A stretch of DNA of 64,000 nt from Taenia hydatigena. Taxonomy: Eukaryota > Platyhelminthes > Cestoda > Cyclophyllidea > Taeniidae. Shown here piece after piece: positions 36,642 through 46,299 of the stretch. The notes under the pieces were generated by a model. That model ran no database searches. It was not told where the DNA came from and was given only the letters and a program-made list of their open reading frames with translations. Positions within the stretch are counted from its first letter, which is position 1. Each line of letters opens with the position of its first letter. The DNA lies in assembly GCA_036345935.2 (NCBI GenBank), contig JADWOT020000010.1, positions 1,477,456 to 1,541,455 on the forward strand, written 5' to 3'. The translations under genes were made by a program, and so were the position numbers.

Positions 36642-36971
36642 TCAGTGACGAAGAAGGATAAGTTTTGTTCGTGGATAGCATCGTCTCTTTCCAGTCCTGT
36701 AGTCATAGACGCATCTATAAACCAAAGGGGTAATACGCGGCCCAGCTGGCATGAGGACATCCTCGATCTCGCCATCCTCTTTGTATTCACTGGCCGCCTC
36801 ACCTTCACCCATACTCTAGACCACTTCTTCGCCCTTCAGAGGGTCAGGTTCGTCAGCGAGGTCCAACTTCAGCCCCGGCTCAGCCTGACCAACCACCACA
36901 ACGGCGGCAATAGCATGATTTGAGGCGAAAGCGAGAAGAAAAAGAGAGATTAGAGTCGGTAGTACTGACAT
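36642..36971 (-). pseudogene. Candidate secreted peptide precursor with one internal stop codon
   Basis: Minus strand, ATG at 36,971-36,969. The first 23 residues form a classic signal peptide (MSVLPTL, hydrophobic LISLFLLAFA, then a small-residue cleavage zone near AIAA). An acidic stretch follows (LDLADEPDPLKGEE), then a TAG at 36,818-36,816. Beyond it the same frame continues 57 codons with equally protein-like content: acidic ASEYKEDGEIEDV, then RCVYDYRTGKRRCYP with two Cys and a Gly-Lys-Arg-Arg processing-type site, ending at a TGA. Total 109 codons plus stop. The continuity of frame, charge and codon style across the TAG suggests a one-base nonsense change in a once-intact precursor. 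A 51-residue secreted product could still be made. A TATA box lies 64 nt upstream. The family is not recognised. A spliced gene in which the TAG is intronic is less likely, since no suitable donor precedes it. Confidence 0.5.
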
Positions 36972-37034
36972 GACGTGTGAGTGCGCAGATGGTGCTGATT
37001 GTGCGCGGTGTGATTTGCATACGCACTACAGGGA

Positions 37035-37042
37035 TATTTATA
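37035..37042 (-). promoter_or_regulatory. TATA box for the minus-strand secreted-peptide gene
   Basis: On the minus strand the sequence reads TATAAATA. Its downstream edge is 64 nt before the ATG at 36,971, which leaves room for a start site about 25-30 nt downstream and a short 5' UTR of roughly 35-40 nt. No stop or alternative ATG changes this arrangement. Confidence 0.5.
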
Positions 37043-37400
37043 GGCGTTTTGAATGGCTTGTTTATCCTTTAGCGTCAACATTTACGCTTAATTGGGGCGG
37101 GCACATGGAATCAGTACATCTTTCCAACACCTGGCTAATCATGCCATTGAATCGTGATCCAATGCCATATGAACTAATTGAACCTCTCTAGAATAGATCC
37201 AGATAGCTTGTGTTCGCCATTCTTCACTAGCGCTGCACACCACATCACATTTTAAGAATTCTAGTAATGCATTCAGGGTGGATACCAATGTTCTTCTTTC
37301 TAGTCGTGATGTGTGCGAAACATAGCCACGCATTAAGCTGACCCTCTTGAGCTCAGCAGTAGCTGCGGCCATTAAACTCCTTAGTGTCACTTGATAAATT

Positions 37401-37827
37401 ATGCTTAGATCTGTGAGGGCAGCATTTATTCTTCTTACCTCTGTGATTACAGTTGTGCACCTTCCTATTTACACTTTGGAGGGCAAGATAAATGGGATCT
37501 ACAACCGGTTTTGTGGCTGGACTGATAAAGTTTGGTATGAGGCTAATAAAAATAATCGACAATTAATGTCTGCCTGTCCTTTATTACTTGACGCTAGAAG
37601 ATATTCGTAGGCGTTATGGGCGTCGACACTGGAATACTAAAATAAAGACGCTCACCACGGTTGACAATACAGCAAGCGAAAAAAATCATGATGGTCATGG
37701 GACAGATGATCACTTACCCAAATTTTTTCACAAAGATATTCTCCGAACTTACCTACAGGATCTTGCAAAGTGGCAAGACGACACCGGAGCATTTGCTAAG
37801 ACCTGCACTAATACTTTCCAGCGTTAA
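37401..37827 (+). CDS. Candidate secreted peptide precursor, probably two exons
   Basis: The ATG at 37,401 opens a signal-peptide-like start (MLRSVRAAFILLTSVITVVH), then a short region with NGIYNRFCGWTDKVW. The unspliced frame stops at 37,610 (69 residues). A donor at 37,535 (TTTG/GTATGAG) and an acceptor at 37,610 (TTCGTAG) would remove 76 nt and join frames to give 116 residues ending at TAA 37,825-37,827. The join creates KVWRYGRR, a Gly-Arg-Arg site of the kind that yields C-terminally amidated Arg-Tyr in neuropeptide precursors. The downstream exon is charged (KFFHKDILRTYLQDLAKW). Another frame over the same downstream DNA (37,661-37,867) is also open and protein-like, so the 3' structure is uncertain. 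It lies ~430 bp from, and divergent to, the other secreted candidate. Function not recognised. Confidence 0.35.
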
Positions 37828-37867
37828 GCATTTGTGCTTTCTCGTTGCTTTGGTTATCACTAAATGA

Positions 37868-38330
37868 ACATTTATTTTATATCATGTTATGCTACCGTGT
37901 TGCCAGTTTTGCACGTGCTCAGGCTTAGTGTATCAGTGATTTATGTGCACAATGAAAAACGGATCTAAGCATCTTCTCCCTTGATGAGCACTTCTGTACT
38001 TGGTGCCACGCCTTCCACATCTCATACTCACATCGCCACACAGCTTATAAGTCAGTAGAGGCGAGAAGGCTGAGGACGCAGGCATTACAACCCAAACGCT
38101 AGTGGCAGTCGCATCGAATTAAGGTTTCGACGTCCTCATTGCCAGCTCTCTAGGTCCTTCAATTTTATTATGCTCACTGAGGTGGGCATAAGCCAGATTA
38201 ACCAAGAACTATGTGTCTACCCACTAAATTTACATATTCATGAATCAAAACTAATGATATCTCATGCATCATATGCGGACTACTTTATGACAGAACCTTT
38301 AAACCACTTCGATTAGTTTGCGATTAAGTG
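37868..38330. other. No supported gene
   Basis: Spacer before the tandem duplication. Nothing recognised. Confidence 0.4.
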
Positions 38331-41300
38331 TGGACTGCAGAGATTAGAAATGGTGATGACTTGAACAATTGACTTGGGTGTGATTTTAGCTGCCTACCTA
38401 GTGCATTCGAAAATTCAAGTAAACAAGTCAAGCATTGCAGGTGTGTAGGCGTCGATTAATTGCGGCATTGAAAGGCATGCTTTTGTAGTTGATTACTTAA
38501 TTTTGATCTTGTTATGCGTCCTGTGCAGCATCAAAGCGACGGCAGGCCCAACTTCCTAGCAAATGCACAGTCCGGAGTGATAGACATTCAGTTAATCTGC
38601 TTACCATGAATTGGCGACGAACTAGTCGATAAAATTCGCGAATTCGTAACTTCCTTCCGGGTCACCTGTGAACTACTTGGCAAATTTGTTTAACAATTAA
38701 TCATTTTTTCAATGTGTATTTGTTTTCTATGAACGTTGTAGACAAGAAATCCAAAAAAGCCCCATGCAAGCAAATTCATGAAAGGAATATTTATCTCTCT
38801 GTGCAGCGAAACTCTCAAATCGTGTGCTAACAAAATTTAACCAGTTGGCTTAAAGTGATGCATTTTAGCTAATCATATCATTGACGTGCTCCTAAACCTC
38901 ACTGTTTATTTTTACCATAATTACAGTCGCCACGACCAGATTCATCAACCCACACTTCAAGGCAACGTCCCATACGCTTAAACCTCCAGATCAGTTGGAT
39001 CATCTAAAAGCAAATTTTTTTGTTATGAAGACCTAGCATGCGCATGTTCTCGTCCCACGCGATAGATCAGTTCTTGTAAACAGCTGCGTCCTATAACGAA
39101 CGCATAAATTAAAGTAGACGCAATTCGTTGTCAACGACCAAATATCCTCGCACCGCATATGAGATGGACATTGCAGAAAAGAAAAATATTTGCAAAAGGG
39201 CTGAACGCAGACGTCAGTTTTAAATATACTTTTTTTCCGCCGAGAAAACTAGCAGTTGTTGCCCCTTGATATTGACAACTTTGGGTTAACCTCTACCCCA
39301 TCGAGTGAGAGAATAAATTAGTTAATGGTACTATGGTCAATGTAGGTGTTTAGAAGAAAATTCAGATCTTTCAATAGTCAGAAAATCCATGGTATCAACT
39401 AACCACCAAAGCAACTTGATCCGTTGCCTAAGCGTGAAACAACGGCAGGCTGATTCGCATCTCAATTTCAGGTATTGTTTCTAATAAAATAACTCTAATG
39501 CTCACATGTGTTCTGACACCTGCAGCACGCCGTGCTTGTCTGACTGGTGGTTTTGATGCAGCCCACCCAATTCGTGCATAGATGTTTAGCTCAAAAATTA
39601 AACAAGATCGGCGGACTATACGTCTTGTGTTACCAGACTGATTTCAGATTAATATAGGAGCGTTTCTCACAAATTTTGATGCGCCTGCAAAACAACTAAT
39701 TCAATGAAATCATTGCAGGTCGTGCTTGATTTTCGGACCCGACGATCCAAACCTCTGCCTAATCAGTTTTTAATGTCAAAAAAGATATAATAACACCCAA
39801 AATGGAAACAAACTGCAGGAATAAGACCCCATGTAAAGCATCAAACTGACAACCCTGCTTATGGAGGTTAGAAGTAATTGACTCACGTTCGCAACTCTGC
39901 CACTCCCAGTGATGTCTCTAAAGACAATGAGATTTTCATTGTGTCGTAATGAGAAATTATAACTTAAAATGTTGTGTATTTAAGTGCAGCTGTTAAATGT
40001 GTCGATTTTTTGTCCTCTTATCTTGATGAGGTGACAATAGCGGCTGCCTAACTAAAGATGCTGAGACAATGAAAATAGATGGCCACGATTATAAATGATG
40101 GCAGATCCATTGCCAATTTACTATTCATTTGAACTAAAAAGGCACGTTGAGGTGTATAAAACAAATACGGTGATGTTGCACGCAGTAAGGAAATTTAGAA
40201 GGCTTGTTTTATTGCTTGACGATGCAACAAGATCTCGTATCGTAGAATTCTGCACGAAGGGACAGGACAAGAGGTAGCCACGCAAATTGAACTCGTGGAG
40301 TTGCAAGACAGTCGTATGGAGAAATAAAATAGCCATTTCTACGGTGCAGTGTTACTAGGTTCTGCTTGTAGAGCAGGTGTTGTGAGTGACTTAGCTACTG
40401 CTTTGATGCAAAGCGTCAAATGTGGTAGTATAACACTAGAAATGTCCACCTGCCACAGACGAGACTGTAGCATTTATTAAGAGGAAATCTTACATTTGCA
40501 GCAGCCTCATCCTCCTTTCGGTAGTTGCAATTTTATGAAAGTTGGAGCTTTAGCTATAGGGGTGCGGGATACCTGTTAGTATATGGTGCCATTTGACGGT
40601 AATATAAATAAGTGGTTAGGAGGTTAAGAACATGCATACCATTATCTAAGCTTTTTATTATAACTGGATCGTGTGTCTCTCATTTCGTTTGGCTAGCCAC
40701 CACGATTAGCCGAACGCCATTATCTAATTGTTTTTGCACTAATCATGGCTTTAGCGTTCATTTATAGTAGCCTGACCCTGCATTGGGAAATGCGGTGAAA
40801 TTGGAAACATAATTGCAAATTTTTTTGTAATTATCTTCTCTATTTGCACTGGTTACATACTGGAACATTGGTAAGGAGAATTATCACCCATTATTTGTTT
40901 TTCATTTTATTGTCTGTCTCGCTGCTGCTTAGTGATTACACTGCGTGCGTATAGTACGCGGTCGAAACAGCCGTTTACTTAGCGAGAAAGCCACGCGTCT
41001 GGTCATGTTTAGCTCTGGTCTGCTCACAGCCGTCTCCTCGATTAAATGGCTGATTGAGAACTCAAAACATATTAGCGGTGTATAGCGGGATTCATGCACG
41101 CGCGGTAGCACTGATACCCTAAATTTTCTTAAGCAGTGTAGTCTATGATATTTACTTCAGTCCTTGGAAGCCATCTCATGGGTGTCATCAATGCACATTT
41201 GCTTGTGAAAACTGAGTAGAACCTGCTGAACTGTTTCGTGTATGACTAAATTGCAGACGCTACTAGTATAAAATCAGTAGAAGCAGGTTACTGTCATTTC

Positions 41301-41440
41301 AGAGCTGTTTGGCTTCTATCAAGTAAGTTTATGAACAATTTGCGCATCTTAATCTTGCATACTAGTCCTCAAATGTACCACATTAGGTATTGAACTCACA
41401 GAATGCATTTAACACGCAAGAAAAGGTATGCATATTACTC
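38331..41440. repeat. Tandem duplication, copy 1 (3,110 bp)
   Basis: Begins at TGGACTGCAGAGATT and ends at GCATATTACTC. It matches 41,442-44,559 in direct orientation, nearly identical apart from scattered substitutions (mostly transitions), one 3-bp difference near the start and the indels described for copy 2. No terminal repeats or transposon genes were found. Confidence 0.93.
40095..40277 (+). CDS. Small unrecognised ORF in tandem copy 1 (60 residues)
   Basis: The ATG at 40,095 (in-frame TAA just upstream) opens a frame ending at TAG. The translation is strongly protein-like (LPIYYSFELKRHVEVYKTN, then VRKFRRLVLLLDDATRSRI). The end ...QDKR sits on an AG/GTAGCC site, so this could be an exon rather than a whole gene. 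Copy 2 keeps it open, with six residue changes all in the second half. Reverse-strand frames are open too. No domain recognised. Confidence 0.3.
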   Translation: MMADPLPIYYSFELKRHVEVYKTNTVMLHAVRKFRRLVLLLDDATRSRIVEFCTKGQDKR

Positions 41441-41441
41441 N
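41441..41441. other. Single N: assembly join between tandem copies
   Basis: The only base between the end of copy 1 and the start of copy 2. This is consistent with two contigs, possibly two alleles, joined head to tail. Confidence 0.85.
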
Positions 41442-41867
41442 TGGACTGCAGAGATTAAAAATGATGACTTGAACAATTGACTTGGGTGTGATTTTAGCTG
41501 CCTACCTAGTGCATTCGAAAATTCAAGTAAACAAGTCAAGCATTGCAGGTGTGTAGGCGTCGATTAATTGCGGCATTGAAAGGCATGCTTTTGTAGTTGA
41601 TTACTTAATTTTGATCTTGTTATGCGTCCTGTGCAGCATCAAAGCGACGGCAGGCCCAACTTCCTAGCAAATGCACAGTCCGGAGTGACAGGCATTCAGT
41701 TAATCTGCTTACCATGAATTGGCGACGAACTAGTCGATAAAATTCGCGAATTCGTAACTTCCTTCCGGGTCACTTGTGAACTACTTGGCAAATTTGTTTA
41801 ACAATTAATCATTTTTTCAATGTGTATTTGTTTTCTATGAACGTTGTAGACAAGAAATCCAAAAAAG

Positions 41868-41987
41868 CCCCATGCAAATCGTGTGCTAACAAAATTTAAC
41901 CAGTTGGCTTAAAGTGATGCATTTTAGCCCCATGCAAATCGTGTGCTAACAAAATTTAACCAGTTGGCTTAAAGTGATGCATTTTAG
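41868..41987. repeat. 60-bp tandem duplication inside copy 2
   Basis: Two perfect 60-bp units (41,868-41,927 and 41,928-41,987), each starting CCCCATGCAAATCG and ending GCATTTTAG. Copy 1 has a single unit, interrupted after CCCCATGCAA by the 49-bp segment that copy 2 lacks. Confidence 0.95.
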
Positions 41988-43213
41988 CTAATCATATCAT
42001 TGACGTGTTCCTAAACCTCACTGTTTACTTTTACCATAATTACAGTCGCCACGACCAGATTCATCAACCCACACTTCAAGGCAACGTCCCATACGCTTAA
42101 ACCTCCAGATCAGTTGGATCATCTAAAAGCAAATTTTTTTGTTATAAAGACCTAGCATGCGCATGTTCTCGTCCCACGCGATAGATCAGTTCTTGTAAAC
42201 AGCTGCGTCCTATAACGAACGCATAAATTAAAGTAGACGCAATTCGTTGTCAACGACCAAATATCCTCGCACCGCATATAAGATGGACATTGCAGAAAAG
42301 AAAAATATTTGCAAAAGGGCTGAACGCAGACGTCAGTTTTAAATATACTTTTTTTCCGCCAAGAAAACTAGCAGTTGTTGCCCCTTGATATTGACAACTT
42401 TGGGTTAACCTCTACCCCATCGAGTGAGAGAATAAATTAGTTAATGGTACTATGGTCAATGTAGGTGGTTAGAAGAAAATTCAGATCTTTCAATAGTCAG
42501 AAAATCCATGGTATCAACTAACCACCAAAGCAACTTGATCCGTTGCCTAAGCGTGAAACAACGGCAGGCTGATTCGCATCTCAATTTCAGGTATTGTTTC
42601 TAATAAAATAACTCTAATGCTCACATGTGTTCTGACACCTGCAGCACGCCGTGCTTGTCTGACTGGTGGTTTTGATGCAACCCACACAATTCATGCATAG
42701 ATGTTTAGCTCAAAAATTAAACAAGATCGGCGGACCATACGTCTTGTGTTACCAGACTGATTTCAGATTAATATAGGAGCGTTTCTCACAAATTTTGATG
42801 CGCCTGCAAAACAACTAATTCAATGAAATCATTGCAGGTCGTGCTTGATTTTCGGACCCGACGATCCAAACCTCTGCCTAATCAGCTTTTCATGTCAAAA
42901 AAGATATAGCAACACCCAAAATGGAAACAAACTGCAGGAATAAGACCCCATGTAAAGCATCAATCTGACAACCCTGCTTATGGAGGTTAGAAGTAATTGA
43001 CTCACGTTCGCAACTCTGCCACTCCCAGTGATGTCTCTAAAGACAATGAGATTTTCATTGTGTCGTAATGAGAAATTATAACTTAAAATGTTGTGTATTT
43101 AAGTGCAGCTGTTAAATGTGTCGATTTTTTGTCCTCTTATCTTGATGAGGTGACAATAGCGGCTGCCTAACTAAAGATGCTGAGACAATGAAAATAGATG
43201 GCCACGATTATAA

Positions 43214-43396
43214 ATGATGGCAGATCCATTGCCAATTTACTATTCATTTGAACTAAAAAGGCACGTTGAGGTGTATAAAACAAATACGGTGATGTTGCAC
43301 GCAGTAAGGAAATTTAGGGAGCTTATTTTATTGCTTGACGATGCAACAAGATTTCGTATCATAGAATTCGGCGCGAAGGGACAGGACAAGAGGTAG
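43214..43396 (+). CDS. Small unrecognised ORF in tandem copy 2 (60 residues)
   Basis: Counterpart of 40,095-40,277. The first ~35 residues are identical. The rest differs at six positions (for example RRLV to RELI, and VEFCT to IEFGA) owing to about eight base changes within 75 bp, far denser than elsewhere in the copies. Confidence 0.3.
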   Translation: MMADPLPIYYSFELKRHVEVYKTNTVMLHAVRKFRELILLLDDATRFRIIEFGAKGQDKR

Positions 43397-44559
43397 CCAC
43401 GCAAATTGAACTCGTGGAGTTGCAAGACAGTCGTATGGAGAAATAAAATAGCCATTTCTACGGTGCAGTGTTACTAGGTTCTGCTTGCAGAGCAGGTGTT
43501 GTGAGTGACTTAGCTACTGCTTTGATGCAAAGCGTCACATGCGGTAGTATAACACTAGAAATATCCACCTGCCACAGACGAGACTGTAGCATTTATTAAG
43601 AGGAAATCTTACATTTGCAGCAGCCTCATCCTCCTTTCGGTAGTTGCAATTTTATGAAAGTTGGAGCTTTAGCTATAGGGGTGCGGGATACCTGTTAGTA
43701 TATGGTGCCATTTGACGGTAATATAAATAAGTGGTTAGGAGGTTAAGAACATGCATACCATTATCTAAGCTTTTTATTATAACTGGATCGTGTGTCTCTC
43801 ATTTCGTTTGGCTAGCCACCACGATTAGCCGAATGCCATTATCTAATTGTTTTTGCACTAATCATGGCTTTAGCGTCCATTTGTAGTAGCCTGACCCTGC
43901 ATTGGGAAATGCGGTGAAATTGGAAACATAATTGCAAATTTTTTTGTAATTATCTTCTCTATTTGCACTGGTTACATACTGGAACATTGGTAAGGAGAAT
44001 TATCACCCATTATTTGTTTTTCATTTTATTGTCTGTCTCGCTGCTGCTTAGTGATTACACTGCGTGCGTATGATACACGGTCGAAACAACCGTTTACTTA
44101 GCGGGAAAGCCACGCGTCTGGTCATATTTAGCTCTGGTCTGCTCACAGCCGTCTCCATGATTGAATGGCTGATTGAGAACTCAAAACATATTAGCGGTGT
44201 ATAGCGGGATTCATGCACGCGCGGTAGCACTGATACCCTAAATTTTCTTAAGCAGTGTAGTCTATGATATTTACTTCAGTCCTTGGAAGCCATCTCATGG
44301 GTGTCATCAATGCACATTTGCTTGTGAAAACTGAGTAGAACCTGCTGAACTGTTTCGTGTATGACTAAATTGCAGACGCTACTAGTATAAAATCAGTAGA
44401 AGCAGGTTACTGTCATTTCAGAGCTGTTTGGCTTCTATCAAGTAAGTTTATGAACAATTCGCGCATCTTAATCTTGCATACTAGTCCTCAAATGTACCAC
44501 ATTAGGTATTGAACTCACAGAATGCATTTAACACGCAAGAAAAGGTATGCATATTACTC

Positions 44560-46104
44560 TGGGTCGAATGGACTTACGCTCCACGACTGTGGTTGGCTTA
44601 AAAGATTAGCTTTACGATGATAGCACTATGCAGTGTCATCCTGTTGTGTCCATTTCAAATGCCTGTCTCCTCCAGCTAAGTATTCATGTAACTTTGCACC
44701 TGCTAAAGGTCAGCGATGGTTGCTATCGCCAATCGTAATGAAAGCCAACAATCGTTCCAGGCATTGGATTGTGGATACGCATCAGAAACGCACCCTTGTT
44801 TCCTGAATAGCAATGTCTAGGGCTGAATTACCATGCCCTGTACTACGCTTGATGTGCCGCACTTAATATTCACGCCTTAAATATGCGCTTATAATCATCG
44901 AATGAGTAGCAGTATTAAAAGATTAGATGGTAGATAATATTCACGTCTCACTGCGTAATTACCGTAGCGAGGCAAGCAAGAATAGGCTTGACTTGATTGA
45001 ATTCGATTGAACCGGGTAGAACAGACTATGCTTCTCACCTCGTTCGTGTAACATGACCTTCAAAAAGGCACGATTCTGTCCACTTAATATTCCATACCAT
45101 CTGTGACATTAAGTAAGGTCAAATTTTTGCGCCAGTCTCATATACTAACAAATATAATCACGCTAGCTAATGAAACATTGTTAATTAATGGAACCGCGAT
45201 CCCACCAACAATATCTTAAAACAAAATTAGTCGCTTCAGAGGTGGAAAGTAAATCAAGTGAAATAAAACCACGCATTTCATCTCAGCATAAAGAGGAGAC
45301 AGTTCAGCTCGACGATTGGGCATCCACGACAATAAAAAGGTTGGTTCGCCGTCCCTACTGCCGCTTCCACTGCAGCGCTCTGCTTCATGGACCCCTTGTT
45401 CCGTGCTTACTCATGCAAATCCAATTACTGACGACAAAGGACACATCCTGCTTTCGTTTATTGTGAGAGATATGCAAAGTTTGATTAACCATACTACCTA
45501 GTTCAACTCGTTTGCCTCTTGCCTACTTAATATCACCTATTGTGGTAGATGCCTTCAGGGCGTTGTAGCACTTCTTTCTTTCTACCACAAGATGTCAGCA
45601 TTAATTTACAAAAGGGAAAGTAGAAGGACCGCAGGAAAGATAACTCTTAAATAAGGTTAAGTGGGTGCGTGAGTGAGTAGTGAAGTGTTAACGAATAGTA
45701 GAGCTAAAATTGAAGAAGGAATCACTTAGCCATTAGACAAACAATCAAATTGGATCGTGCTTTGTCCGGAGTAGAACTGGAAAATTCCTATACGCAAAGG
45801 ACAAGCGTGAGGAAGATGAGCTGAAAATGCCTTTGAGTTTGCATACACCTGACCACACGCGTTTTTATCTGCCCGTTCGACACCGGTTAATGCCACCCTC
45901 TAAAAGGCCATAAATAAAAATAACGATAAGTGACACAAGCGCATATTTACACAATCTCGCGCAGACAGGCAGGCGCTGACGCATAGTGAATAGTGCACAG
46001 GTCAACTGAGGAGGGATGCCTAGATTCGGATCCGAAATCACAAAGCACCAAAGAGAGGGATTCCGTACAAGGAAATTACAAGAAGTGGGCAATGAGGTAC
46101 GCAG
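44560..46104. other. No firm gene; an overlapping-frame candidate at 45.2-45.5 kb
   Basis: At 45,188-45,466 (+) a frame starts with ATG and is charged (VASEVESKSSEIKPRISS). At 45,316-45,501 (+) a second frame ends with a very protein-like stretch (NPITDDKGHILLSFIVRDM) and a TAG. Together they suggest one coding region broken by a frameshift near 45,300-45,345, or an intron I could not define. Not recognised. Confidence 0.3.
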
Positions 46105-46299
46105 ATAGGAGTTCGGTCAGTCTGTAAGTTACAAAATTTGGGCGACGCGCTGGCTATCGCTCTCGAGAATAAATGGATGAGGAGTAGAAAATGGGCTGAG
46201 GAATGTGGCAATGTGGGACAGAATAAAGTGGTAAAAACGAGAGATGGAAATAAAAAACTAAGGGCAATCTTAGCTAAAACAGACTGGAACAAAATTTGA
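46105..46299 (+). CDS. Unrecognised exon-like frame
   Basis: A 64-codon frame begins after a GGTACGCAG acceptor-like site (46,104) and ends at TGA 46,297-46,299. Composition is charged and even (VCKLQNLGDALAIALENKW, then DGNKKLRAILAKTDW). The local DNA is purine-rich, which by itself favours such translations, and the antisense strand is open too. No domain recognised. Confidence 0.18.
   Translation: MGVRSVCKLQNLGDALAIALENKWMRSRKWAEECGNVGQNKVVKTRDGNKKLRAILAKTDWNKI

Larger units (their letters stand above)
41442..44559. repeat. Tandem duplication, copy 2 (3,118 bp)
   Basis: Direct repeat of 38,331-41,440. The 8-bp length difference is fully explained by a 60-bp internal duplication (+60), absence of a 49-bp segment (-49) and a 3-bp loss near the start (-3). 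Sequence after 44,559 is unrelated to that following copy 1. Confidence 0.93.

Noticed and set aside
11803..44559. Large repeats as transposable elements
   Set aside because: No terminal inverted or long terminal repeats, target-site duplications, transposase or reverse-transcriptase motifs were seen at the edges.
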